From Parabacteroides sp. (GTDB taxonomy: Bacteria > Bacteroidota > Bacteroidia > Bacteroidales > Tannerellaceae), in NCBI GenBank assembly GCA_019411205.1, contig DXRF01000010.1, forward strand, positions 1-22,672: 22,672 nt of DNA. Direction: 5' to 3'. The first letter of the stretch is position 1. Each line of letters opens with the position of its first letter. Shown here piece by piece: positions 1 to 7,211 of this stretch. The position numbers and the translations under genes are program-made. The notes beneath the pieces were generated by a model. That model was given only the letters and a program-made list of their open reading frames with translations, ran no database searches and had not been told where the DNA came from.

Positions 1-292
1 CTTCCACCTCGTTGCGTGTCGCGTCTGCCGCCGCTCCTACCAAACCGGTCAGTTTCTCCAGAATTTCTTCTTTCGACAATTTTCCCGTAGTCACAACGGT
101 TTCTTCACCTGCCGCAACTTCGTCTGTTTTGACTTCTGCTTCAGATGTCTCTTCTGCTGTAACTCCGGCGTCCGGTGTTTCGTTTGTTACAACTGCCTCC
201 GCCGTGTTTTCCGGTGTTGTTTCCGGAGCCTTAGTTTCTTCCAATTTGCCGTTTTCTTCAGTGGGCAAATTAGCTTCGTGAGTGTCCTTCAT
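1..292 (-). CDS. Probable DUF349 domain protein, N-terminal fragment
   Basis: Reading the minus strand from an ATG at 290-292 gives an open frame to the window edge, about 97 residues, starting MKDTHEANLPTEENGK. Residues 1-70 are acidic and low in complexity (rich in Glu, Thr, Ala, Val). From about residue 72 the composition changes to a helical segment, KLSKEEILEKLTGLVGAAAD, followed by RNEVE at the window edge. An acidic tail followed by a segment of this kind resembles the start of Bacteroidetes proteins carrying repeated DUF349 helical domains, whose function is poorly known. That assignment is from memory of the family; the DUF349 repeats themselves would lie outside the window. The plus-strand frame over the same bases is rich in Ser, Val, Thr and Ala and is a shadow. 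Confidence 0.6.
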   Translation of the reverse strand, partial: MKDTHEANLPTEENGKLEETKAPETTPENTAEAVVTNETPDAGVTAEETSEAEVKTDEVAAGEETVVTTGKLSKEEILEKLTGLVGAAADATRNEVE

Positions 293-312
293 ATTCAATC
301 GCATTTAGGAAA

Positions 313-328
313 AGGATAAATGTATCCT
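313..328. repeat. Short perfect inverted repeat upstream of the DUF349-like gene
   Basis: AGGATA and TATCCT flank a 4-base spacer (aatg), about 20 bases upstream of the minus-strand start at 292. It could be a 5'-leader hairpin or an operator half-site pair. A 6-bp arm in AT-rich DNA can arise by chance. No convincing TAnnTTTG promoter was found next to it. Confidence 0.25.
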
Positions 329-405
329 ATATCAAGTCACAAATTAAAGTAAATATTTTGGGATTACAGCATTTGGGAGCAAATAATTTACAGGTAGATG
401 TTAAA

Positions 406-447
406 TTAGGCACGGATTTCACCAAATTTGGTCTCATCCGTGCCTAA
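406..447 (-). terminator. Hairpin downstream of the decarboxylase operon
   Basis: Twelve-base arms TTAGGCACGGAT (406-417) and ATCCGTGCCTAA (436-447) are perfectly complementary. Between them sits a second palindrome, ACCAAATTTGGT (421-432), so the RNA would fold as a hairpin within a hairpin. It lies 20 bp past the oadB stop codon on the minus strand and is followed there by a weak T-rich stretch, consistent with transcription termination. The arm sequence is almost the same as that of the hairpin at 9473-9511. Confidence 0.6.
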
Positions 448-466
448 ATATAATCTATGTTTGAAA

Positions 467-1702
467 TTATCCTAAGAACGAGATCAGTACACCGGCGGCT
501 ACGGCAGAACCGATAACGCCGGAGATGTTACTGGCCATGCAGTACTGAAGTACATGGTTTTTGGGATCGTATTGCAATGCTATTTCATTTGCAACACGGG
601 AAGCCATCGGTACGGCACTCAGTCCGGTCGCTCCGATCAGCGGGTTGATTTTCTTTTTCGTAAAGAGGTTGAACAGTTTGACGAAGAAGATACCACCTGC
701 AATGGAAAGGGCGAATGCAAGGAAACCTCCGATTACGATACCGATTGTCGTGAAGTTCAGGAATGCTTCGGCTGTCATGGTCGCGCCGACCGATAATCCT
801 AAGAAGATGGTCGCTGCATTCATGATGCTGTTCGAAGCAGCATCGAACAGGCGGAATGTATTGGTTCCGATCTCCTTGACCAGGTTACCGAACATCAGCA
901 TACCGATCAATGGCACCGCACTCGGCACGAACAGGGCCACGACTGTAGTCACTACGATCGGGAAAATGATCTTCAAGACACGCAGGTTTTTAATTTCCGT
1001 AGTGGACGGATATTTCTTTTCCTGCTCCTTCATATTGATGCTAAGCTCTTTCTTTGAACAAAGAAGTTTGACTACCAGCGGGATGATAACCGGAACCAGC
1101 GCCATATAGGAATAAGCGGCAATCGCTATCGGGCCTAACAGATGGGGGGCCAGTTTGATGGTTGTAAAGATAGCGGTCGGTCCGTCCGCTCCTCCGATAA
1201 TTCCTAAAGAAGCTGCTTCTTTAGGCGTGAATCCCATCAGGATGGCTACCAGCAGCACGGTAAAAATACCCAGCTGTGCCGCCGCTCCGAATATGGACAG
1301 GCGCAGGTTGCGCAGCATCGGTCCGAAATCCGTCAACGCTCCCACACCCATAAAGATGATAGGAGGAAGGAACCCAGTCTTGATCAGCATGTAGTAAATG
1401 AAGTTCATCAGCCCCAACTCATGCGCGATGTCATGGAGCGGCATCTCCCAAATGTTCTTCATCACTCCGTGCACGTTGATCATGCCGTTTTCGTCGGCCT
1501 GTATCACACCCATATCGCCTCCGGGGAAGTTGGCGAGCAACACGCCGAACGCGATCGGTACGAGCAGTAGCGGTTCATACTGTTTTTTGATACCCAAATA
1601 AAGCAGTATGAACGCAATGGCATACATGATCAGGAACTGCGGTTCAGCAATGATATTGCTGAACGCAGTCATTTCATACAGATTTTGAAATATCTCGTTC
1701 AT
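467..1702 (-). CDS. oadB: Na+-translocating decarboxylase beta subunit
   Basis: This 411-residue, highly hydrophobic protein is the membrane subunit of a biotin-dependent sodium-pump decarboxylase. It removes the carboxyl group from carboxybiotin carried by the alpha subunit and couples this to Na+ export across the inner membrane. The family hallmark GGADGPTAIF is present, including the Asp linked to Na+ and proton handling, and so is the later conserved segment NAATIFLGLSVGATM. Length is normal for the family. The start ATG overlaps the oadA stop by one base (TAATG at 1700-1704), so translation is probably coupled. The substrate of the complex (oxaloacetate, methylmalonyl-CoA or similar) cannot be settled from this subunit. 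Confidence 0.93.
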   Translation of the reverse strand: MNEIFQNLYEMTAFSNIIAEPQFLIMYAIAFILLYLGIKKQYEPLLLVPIAFGVLLANFPGGDMGVIQADENGMINVHGVMKNIWEMPLHDIAHELGLMNFIYYMLIKTGFLPPIIFMGVGALTDFGPMLRNLRLSIFGAAAQLGIFTVLLVAILMGFTPKEAASLGIIGGADGPTAIFTTIKLAPHLLGPIAIAAYSYMALVPVIIPLVVKLLCSKKELSINMKEQEKKYPSTTEIKNLRVLKIIFPIVVTTVVALFVPSAVPLIGMLMFGNLVKEIGTNTFRLFDAASNSIMNAATIFLGLSVGATMTAEAFLNFTTIGIVIGGFLAFALSIAGGIFFVKLFNLFTKKKINPLIGATGLSAVPMASRVANEIALQYDPKNHVLQYCMASNISGVIGSAVAAGVLISFLG

Positions 1703-3615
1703 TACTGTATCGTCATTAATACGTCATCTTCAGAAACCGCGTCGCCGGAAGCTAAGCAGATCGCAGTGACTGTTCCGCCAAACTCCGCACGTACGGCGTT
1801 ATATGTCTTCATGGCTTCCACATAGCAAAGTACGTCGCCTTCCTTTACAACATCTCCCACTTTTACTGGCGTGTCCGAAGCTCCTTTCACCAGGAAGAAT
1901 TTACCTTCCAGCGGTGAGAGCACTTCTTTGCCGGCACCGGCCGGAGCCGTAGCAGCAGGGGCGGATGTTGTGGCCGGAGCCGCCTGTGTTTCTGCCGGGG
2001 TGGTATTCGCCGTGTCTCCGAATGCGACGGTCACCTTGTAGGCTTGGCCGTTCACATCGACGGTCATGACCTGCGGAGTCGTCGGCATGGCCATTGTCAT
2101 GCTGGCCGGGGTTGCCGATGATGGAGTGTCGGCTGGTTGGGCAGCCGTTTGTTTTTCGGCTTTTCTCTTGGCCACGTCGGCTTTGAATTCCACTTTGGCT
2201 TTTCCTGAACGATAGGCTTCGTATTGTGCCGGGTGCATGGCGTATTCAAACAGTTCTTCGTCGTCTTCGCCTGTTTCCCATTGTTTTTCGTTCATTAGCT
2301 TGCGATACTTGTCGAGTGCGTCAGGATAGTTGTCCTGAGGGTTCCCTTCGAAGAATTTGCGTCCTTCGGCTTTCGCTTTCTCGATGATTTCAGGTGCTAA
2401 CGGGCCTGGCAGACGTCCGGCTTTGCCTAAGATCATGTCCCAGATATCGTCGGCGATCATGCTCCAGCGGGCTTTTCCTTTTTCCATCTGCATCACGTTC
2501 ATGAGCGCCAGGTTCTTGACATACTGGCTGAACGGGGTGACCAATGGAGGATAGCCGACACGCGGCCATACATAAGCCACTTCGTCGAACAGCTTGATCA
2601 GTAGCTGATCCTGGCTCATGAGCGGCTTGTTGTTTTTGATATTGCTCTTGTTGATGGTCTCCAGGTTCTTTTCGAGGTCTGACATGAGGCTTCCCATCAT
2701 ACCGCCCGGCAGTCCCGGACCGATCAGCAACGAGTTCATCAAGCGGTTCTTCGGGCTGATATACAAACCGAGGAAGTCATCCATGAATTCCTGGATCAGG
2801 CTGCGGACTTTCATATACGCCTCCATGTTGATTTCCGGTACTTTGTAGCCGGCATCTTTCAACATCGCCTGTACGGTCAGCAGGTCCGCATGGCCTGTAC
2901 CCCACGAAAGCGGTTCCATGCCTACGTCGATGTAGTCGCAACCGGCGTTGCATACTTCCAGGATTGAGGCCACATTGAATCCGGGGCCGGCATGGCTGTG
3001 ATACTGGACTGGAATTTCCGGATGTTTGGCTTTGATGTTTGCAACGATCTGTCCTAAGGAATGAGGACGACCGATACCGGCCATATCCTTGATGCAGATC
3101 TCGTCTGCTCCCAACTCGATCAGTTCCATTGCCATCTTGGTGTAATAGTCCACTGTGTGGATCGGAGAGTGGGTGATGCACAACGAACATTGCGAGATCA
3201 TCCCTGCCGCTTTCGCATATTTGATGGAAGGAGCGATGTTGCGGACGTCGTTCAGGCCGCAGAATGTACGGGCGATATCTGTTCCCTGCGCCTTCTTCAC
3301 CTGATAGAACAACTGGCGAACATCGTCGGGTACGGGACTCATACGCAGGCCGTTCAGTGCACGGTCCAGCATGTGGGTTTGTATACCGGCTTCATGGAAC
3401 GGTTTCGTCCATTCGCGTACGGCTCTGTTTGGGTTTTCACCGAATAATAAGTTTACTTGTTCAAATCCTCCGCCATTGGTCTCTACGCGGGCGAAGCATC
3501 CCATCTCGATAATGGCCGGTGCCACCCGTGTTAGTTGGTCTACGGTGGGGACATATTTTCCGGCAGATTGCCACATGTCACGGAAGACCAAACTAAATTT
3601 GATTTCTCTTTTCAT
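1702..3615 (-). CDS. oadA: Biotin-dependent decarboxylase alpha subunit (carboxyltransferase plus biotin carrier)
   Basis: A 637-residue cytoplasmic subunit that transfers CO2 from oxaloacetate, or a related acid, to biotin. Residues about 1-270 form the HMGL-like TIM barrel with the expected metal and catalytic residues: Asp13 in FRDMWQS, Lys176 in CIKDMAG, and His206/His208 in YHSHAGPG. The conserved carboxylase domain follows to about residue 480. An Ala/Pro/Thr linker (about 490-560) leads to a C-terminal biotinyl domain with Lys603 in VEAMKTYN; the usual EAMKM is EAMKT here. The first motif also differs from the common RDAHQS. It lies between oadG and oadB in one operon. A pyruvate carboxylase subunit B label is possible from sequence alone, but the neighbouring beta and gamma subunits favour a Na+ pump. 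Confidence 0.92.
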   Translation of the reverse strand: MKREIKFSLVFRDMWQSAGKYVPTVDQLTRVAPAIIEMGCFARVETNGGGFEQVNLLFGENPNRAVREWTKPFHEAGIQTHMLDRALNGLRMSPVPDDVRQLFYQVKKAQGTDIARTFCGLNDVRNIAPSIKYAKAAGMISQCSLCITHSPIHTVDYYTKMAMELIELGADEICIKDMAGIGRPHSLGQIVANIKAKHPEIPVQYHSHAGPGFNVASILEVCNAGCDYIDVGMEPLSWGTGHADLLTVQAMLKDAGYKVPEINMEAYMKVRSLIQEFMDDFLGLYISPKNRLMNSLLIGPGLPGGMMGSLMSDLEKNLETINKSNIKNNKPLMSQDQLLIKLFDEVAYVWPRVGYPPLVTPFSQYVKNLALMNVMQMEKGKARWSMIADDIWDMILGKAGRLPGPLAPEIIEKAKAEGRKFFEGNPQDNYPDALDKYRKLMNEKQWETGEDDEELFEYAMHPAQYEAYRSGKAKVEFKADVAKRKAEKQTAAQPADTPSSATPASMTMAMPTTPQVMTVDVNGQAYKVTVAFGDTANTTPAETQAAPATTSAPAATAPAGAGKEVLSPLEGKFFLVKGASDTPVKVGDVVKEGDVLCYVEAMKTYNAVRAEFGGTVTAICLASGDAVSEDDVLMTIQ

Positions 3616-3640
3616 GATACTATGTTATGTATAAATGCTA

Positions 3641-3925
3641 TTATAATTTCTCGATTTTAACGACTTTTCCTTTTCCTCCTGTCATAACGCTTACAGCCGA
3701 TACGATTGCAGCGGTTGTCTGGTTCGTAATGCCGACAGCAGCAGCTGTAGCAGCCTGCCTTTGTGGTGTCGTTTGCTTTTTAACAATAATCTCTTCGGGC
3801 GCATATTTGTTTACCAGTACGATCAGGCCCTTCCCAAGATAGATAACGATCATCAGGATAGCAAAAACAGTGGTCATTCCTACGATCATTAACAAAAGTC
3901 CAATTTCTATGTTTTCCATACTCAT
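3641..3925 (-). CDS. oadG: Na+-translocating decarboxylase gamma subunit
   Basis: A 94-residue small membrane protein, first gene of the minus-strand operon, 25 bp upstream of oadA. One transmembrane helix (about residues 8-30, LLLMIVGMTTVFAILMIVIY) carries the G-M-T-V-F pattern typical of OadG. It is followed by a charged stretch (NKYAPEEIIVKKQ) and a soluble tail rich in Ala, Thr and Val. In this family the gamma subunit stabilises the complex and links the membrane beta subunit to the soluble alpha subunit. The second ATG (codon 3) could equally be the start. Size and position support the call, although OadG proteins are weakly conserved. Confidence 0.85.
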   Translation of the reverse strand: MSMENIEIGLLLMIVGMTTVFAILMIVIYLGKGLIVLVNKYAPEEIIVKKQTTPQRQAATAAAVGITNQTTAAIVSAVSVMTGGKGKVVKIEKL

Positions 3926-3991
3926 CTATTGACGGGAAAGCGTGCGGTTGGTGTGGCTGGCACAATCCTTCCCAAGTTAAAAATTCTGCCA

Positions 3992-3999
3992 CAAAGTTA
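3992..3999 (-). promoter_or_regulatory. Candidate -7 element for the oadGAB operon
   Basis: The minus strand reads TAACTTTG here, matching the Bacteroidetes -7 consensus TAnnTTTG, about 65 bases before the oadG start. No good TTTG is seen at the expected -33 position, so the promoter may be weak or activated. It is divergent from the TPR gene promoter at 4065-4072. Confidence 0.5.
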
Positions 4000-4064
4000 G
4001 AGAAATGTCTGAAACTCACTTATAGATTCTTCATAAAAAATATGAAAAGGGTTTGGAGTTTTCG

Positions 4065-4072
4065 TATCTTTG
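4065..4072 (+). promoter_or_regulatory. Candidate -7 element for the TPR gene
   Basis: TATCTTTG matches the TAnnTTTG consensus and lies 29 bases before the start codon at 4102. A TTTG at 4052-4055 is too close for a normal -33 box, and the expected position has only an AT-rich sequence. Confidence 0.55.
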
Positions 4073-4101
4073 CCTCCTTGAAAACAATTTGTAATTAAAT
4101 C

Positions 4102-5067
4102 ATGGGAAACTTCTTTAAATCACTGTTCTCTTCCTCTAAGGCGGCAACGCCCGAAGAAGAAAAAAGCAAGAACGATCAGAAAAATTTCGATATTCTGAAA
4201 TACGACGGTGTCCGTGCTCAGAAGATAGGCCAAGTGGCATATGCCATCAAATGTTTTACTGGAGCGTTGAAGTTGCAGGAAGATTTCGAGACGATGGCTT
4301 ATCTGGTCGCAGCCTATACGGCGGCGAATAAGACGGAGGAAGCGCTCGGAGTGTTGAACCGCATGGTGGAACTTGAACCGGATCATATCAATACGCTTCT
4401 GACAAGGGTGAACGTGCTTTTCATGCTCGACAAGGATGCAGATGTGATCGCCGATTGCCGGCATATTCTCGAATTGGAAGAGACGAACCATTTGGCGTGG
4501 TTCCTGATGGGAAAAGCGAAGCGGACGACTTCCGATTCCTTGGGGGCTATTGCCGACCTGACGAAAGCGATTGCCTTGAAAGAAGATTTTACGGATGCCT
4601 ATCTGATGCGTGCTCGGATATTGTTGTCGATGCAGCAGGCGACCGAAGCGCTTCCCGATGTGGAAAAAGCCATCACGTTGGCTCCGGAAGAAGAAACGTC
4701 CTACCTGTTGCGCGGTCGTATCCACGAAGCGATGGGAAATATCGACGCCGCTACTGCCGATTACCAGAATGTGTTGGAGTTGAATCCGTTCAATGACGAA
4801 GCGATGTTGCTCGTCGGCCAGCTTCTGATCACGCAGGGACGTTTGGATGAAGCGATCACTTTCTTTGACGAAGCGATCGACCTGAAGCCGGATTTCGGCA
4901 AAGCATATGCCGAACGGGGTCGTGCCAAAAATCTGAAAGGAGATAAGGAAGGGGCCTTCGAAGACCTGAAAAAATCCATCGAGTTGAACCCTGATGGCGA
5001 CGAAGCTCGGAAGTTGGAAGGGCAGCATACGAACTTCAATGATATGTATAAGGGGGGAATATTCTGA
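4102..5067 (+). CDS. Tetratricopeptide repeat protein
   Basis: A 321-residue soluble protein with no signal peptide. After a short charged N-terminus (residues 1-27) it is built of about eight consecutive 34-residue TPR units spanning roughly residues 28-298. Repeats end in the typical pattern A-x-x-L-x-P, for example MVELEPD, VLELNPF, AIDLKPD and SIELNPD. A short tail ends in NFNDMYKGGIF. TPR arrays form a superhelix that binds other proteins, so a scaffold or chaperone-like role is likely, but the partner is not visible here. It is transcribed alone: the decarboxylase operon diverges upstream, and rpmH downstream has its own promoter. Confidence 0.85.
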   Translation: MGNFFKSLFSSSKAATPEEEKSKNDQKNFDILKYDGVRAQKIGQVAYAIKCFTGALKLQEDFETMAYLVAAYTAANKTEEALGVLNRMVELEPDHINTLLTRVNVLFMLDKDADVIADCRHILELEETNHLAWFLMGKAKRTTSDSLGAIADLTKAIALKEDFTDAYLMRARILLSMQQATEALPDVEKAITLAPEEETSYLLRGRIHEAMGNIDAATADYQNVLELNPFNDEAMLLVGQLLITQGRLDEAITFFDEAIDLKPDFGKAYAERGRAKNLKGDKEGAFEDLKKSIELNPDGDEARKLEGQHTNFNDMYKGGIF

Positions 5068-5142
5068 AAGGATTCTACTGTGTTTTGGGTGTTGTATGGC
5101 TACGTAAGATCGTATTTTATAGAAAGAAAATAGAATCAACTC

Positions 5143-5173
5143 TTTGTTTATTAAAAAAAAGCCTCTATCTTTG
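5143..5173 (+). promoter_or_regulatory. Bacteroidetes promoter of rpmH
   Basis: TTTG at 5143-5146 and TATCTTTG at 5166-5173 are separated by exactly 19 bases, the textbook Bacteroidetes -33/-7 arrangement. Transcription would start about 7 bases downstream, leaving a leader of roughly 40-45 bases before the rpmH ATG at 5224. An A-tract lies in the spacer. Confidence 0.85.
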
Positions 5174-5223
5174 CAGCCCAAATTGGTATGAGAATAAGAT
5201 AATAATAAATAATATATAGAAAG

Positions 5224-5376
5224 ATGAAAAGAACATTTCAACCTTCCAATCGGAAAAGAAAGAAGAAGCACGGCTTCCGTTCAAGAATGGCTACAGCTAA
5301 TGGCCGCAGAGTATTAGCTTCTCGTCGTGCTAAGGGAAGAGCTAAATTAACGGTTTCTGACGAATACAACGGATAA
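5224..5376 (+). CDS. rpmH: 50S ribosomal protein L34
   Basis: A 50-residue, very basic protein beginning MKRTFQPSNRKRKKKHGFRS and ending KLTVSDEYNG. It matches the bacterial L34 pattern almost along its whole length, including the core MATANGRRVLASRRAKGR. L34 is a small structural protein of the large ribosomal subunit that contacts 23S rRNA. It has its own strong promoter upstream and a hairpin terminator directly after it, so it appears monocistronic here. The dnaA/rnpA neighbours common in other phyla are not present. Confidence 0.97.
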   Translation: MKRTFQPSNRKRKKKHGFRSRMATANGRRVLASRRAKGRAKLTVSDEYNG

Positions 5377-5401
5377 TTCTTTCCGTTAGAAGATTTTTCA
5401 T

Positions 5402-5450
5402 AAAGAAAGTAGAGGTTTTTACTAAAAAGCCTTTACTTTCTTTGTTTTAA
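5402..5450 (+). terminator. Terminator of rpmH
   Basis: AAAGAAAGTA (5402-5411) pairs perfectly with TACTTTCTTT (5434-5443). The interior continues the stem with AGG/CCT and TTTTT/AAAAA pairs around a 3-base loop (act, 5421-5423), with one bulged G. The T-rich tail TTTGTTTT follows. The last arm bases and the tail are reused as the -33 box of the next promoter. Confidence 0.85.
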
Positions 5451-5471
5451 CGGCTTTGTTTTCTACTTTTG
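5441..5471 (+). promoter_or_regulatory. Promoter of the PASTA-rluD-ddl cluster
   Basis: TTTG at 5441-5444, a 19-base spacer, then TACTTTTG at 5464-5471 (TAnnTTTG). The -33 box overlaps the right arm and tail of the rpmH terminator. The start codon at 5497 is 25 bases after the -7 element, giving a very short leader. Confidence 0.75.
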
Positions 5472-5496
5472 ATCCGCCTACAAATACGAGATAGAA

Positions 5497-6129
5497 ATGA
5501 AAGACTTTTTGGTTAAACTGATAAAAAATCCGTACGTCTTAAATTTGTTGCTGGCTGTGGTCGTGGCATGTGCTTTGGTGTTCGGAACACTGAAGTGGCT
5601 CGACTCGTACACCCGGCATAACGAGGCTGTGGTAGTGCCGGATGTCAAAGGGTTAGGATTGGAAGAAGCCGCTGAATTTTTCAAGAATAGTAATCTGCGC
5701 TATAACGTGATCGACTCCGTCTTTTCGAAAGACGTGAAGCCCGGTGCGATTGTCGAGCTGGCCCCGATAGCCGGTTCGAAGGTGAAGGAAGGGCGTATCG
5801 TGTTCGTCACTGTAAATGCGCTCACTTCGCAGATGGCGACAATACCGGAAGTGGAAGATCTCTCGTTCCGGCAGGCTTATGCCATTTTACGTGCCCGCGG
5901 TTTCGAGAAAATCGAGATCGAATATGTTCCCGGAGATTTTAAAGATCTGGCTATTGGTGTCGAGTTGCACGGGCGTGCCTTGCAGAAAGGCGAGCATGTC
6001 CCGCTTGTCGCTCCTTTGATATTGAAGGTCAGCAGTGGCGATGCCGAGATGCCGGCCGACTCACTTGGACTACCGGATGACAGCGTGCCGGTCGAATCGT
6101 TGGATAGTGAAGAAGAAAACTGGTTTTAA
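5497..6129 (+). CDS. Membrane-anchored PASTA domain protein
   Basis: A 210-residue protein with a short cytoplasmic N-terminus, one transmembrane helix (about residues 12-31, NLLLAVVVACALVFGTLKWL) and a periplasmic part. The first PASTA-like domain (about 45-109) begins VVVPDVKGLGLEEAAEFFKN and ends KEGRIVFVTVNA. The second (about 115-183) begins TIPEVEDLSFRQAYAILRAR and ends VPLVAPLILKVSSGD. An acidic tail of about 25 residues follows. In other phyla PASTA domains sense or bind peptidoglycan precursors, usually attached to Ser/Thr kinases or penicillin-binding proteins. Here there is no kinase or PBP domain. First gene of a cluster with rluD (2 bp apart) and ddl, which fits a cell-wall link, but its exact role is unknown. 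Confidence 0.88.
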   Translation: MKDFLVKLIKNPYVLNLLLAVVVACALVFGTLKWLDSYTRHNEAVVVPDVKGLGLEEAAEFFKNSNLRYNVIDSVFSKDVKPGAIVELAPIAGSKVKEGRIVFVTVNALTSQMATIPEVEDLSFRQAYAILRARGFEKIEIEYVPGDFKDLAIGVELHGRALQKGEHVPLVAPLILKVSSGDAEMPADSLGLPDDSVPVESLDSEEENWF

Positions 6130-6131
6130 CT

Positions 6132-7211
6132 ATGGATGAGTTTTTGGACGAAATGGATGATGAACAGGTAGACGACCTGTTGCAACCGGAAGAGGGCGAA
6201 GATAAGGCTCCTCAACTGTATGAACACTTCCGCTTCGTTGCCGATCGCGGACAGTCGTTGTTGCGTGTGGATAAATTCTTGGTAGACCGGATGTTCGGTG
6301 CTACCCGCAACCGGATACAGTCGGCTGCCGATGCCGGTTGTATCATGGCGAACGGCAAACCTGTGAAAAGCAATTACCGGGTGAAACCGGAGGATGTCGT
6401 GACGATCATGATGACACGGCCTCCGCGGACTTTTGAGATTCTCCCTGAAAATATCCCAATAAAAATCATGTACGAAGATGACGATCTGCTGGTGGTTGAT
6501 AAACCGGCAGGGTTGGTCGTGCATCCCGGACACGGAAACTATACCGGTACACTGGTGAATGCCCTTGCCTGGTATTTGAAAGACGATCCTACCTACGATC
6601 CTAACGATCCGGCTTTGGGACTTGTTCATCGTATCGATAAAGATACGTCTGGTCTGCTGGTTGTAGCCAAAAAGCCGGAAGCGAAAGCAAACCTCAGTTT
6701 GCAATTTTTCCATAAAACGACTAAGCGCGAATATCGGGCGCTCGTGTGGGGTATCGTACGCGATGATGAAGGACGGATCGAAGGCAATATCGGTCGTAAC
6801 CCGCGTGACCGTATGCAGATGACGGTTTTCCCGGAAGGTGACCAGGGGAAGACGGCAGTTACCCACTATTCTGTCCTGGAGCGCTTGGGATATGTCACAT
6901 TGGTGAAATGCCGCCTCGAGACCGGACGCACGCATCAGATACGTGTCCATATGAAATATATCGGGCATACACTGTTCAACGATGAACGTTATGGTGGAAA
7001 CGAGATCCTGAAAGGAACAACCTCTTCTAAATATAAACAGTTTGTCGATAACTGTTTCGCCATCTGTCCGCGGCAGGCGCTCCATGCCAAGACGTTGGGC
7101 TTTATTCATCCGACTACAGGCGAGGAAATGTTTTTTGATTCCGAAATACCGGCCGACATGACTGCGTTGATCGATAAATGGCGTGTATATGCAAATACTA
7201 AAGAACTATAG
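6132..7211 (+). CDS. rluD: RluD-type 23S rRNA pseudouridine synthase
   Basis: A 359-residue cytoplasmic enzyme that turns specific uridines in 23S rRNA into pseudouridine. After an acidic N-terminus (residues 1-30), an S4 RNA-binding domain spans about 38-95 (LLRVDKFLVDRMFGATRNRI). The catalytic domain carries the RluA-family motif HRIDKDTSGLLV with the nucleophile Asp169, plus the later signature GRTHQIRVHMKYIGH. S4 plus this catalytic core fits RluD (U1911/1915/1917 in Escherichia coli) or RluC; the exact target uridines are inferred. It starts 2 bp after the PASTA gene, and its stop directly abuts the ddl start, so the three genes are surely cotranscribed. Confidence 0.9.
   Translation: MDEFLDEMDDEQVDDLLQPEEGEDKAPQLYEHFRFVADRGQSLLRVDKFLVDRMFGATRNRIQSAADAGCIMANGKPVKSNYRVKPEDVVTIMMTRPPRTFEILPENIPIKIMYEDDDLLVVDKPAGLVVHPGHGNYTGTLVNALAWYLKDDPTYDPNDPALGLVHRIDKDTSGLLVVAKKPEAKANLSLQFFHKTTKREYRALVWGIVRDDEGRIEGNIGRNPRDRMQMTVFPEGDQGKTAVTHYSVLERLGYVTLVKCRLETGRTHQIRVHMKYIGHTLFNDERYGGNEILKGTTSSKYKQFVDNCFAICPRQALHAKTLGFIHPTTGEEMFFDSEIPADMTALIDKWRVYANTKEL

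Noticed and set aside
12..281. 89-codon plus-strand Ser/Val/Thr-rich frame at the left edge
   Set aside because: It mirrors the acidic low-complexity N-terminus of the minus-strand gene, which has a better start and composition.
4120..5271. 383-codon minus-strand frame opposite the TPR gene
   Set aside because: It is antisense to a clear TPR repeat protein, runs through the rpmH promoter and start, and has the irregular His/Phe/Arg-rich composition of a shadow frame.
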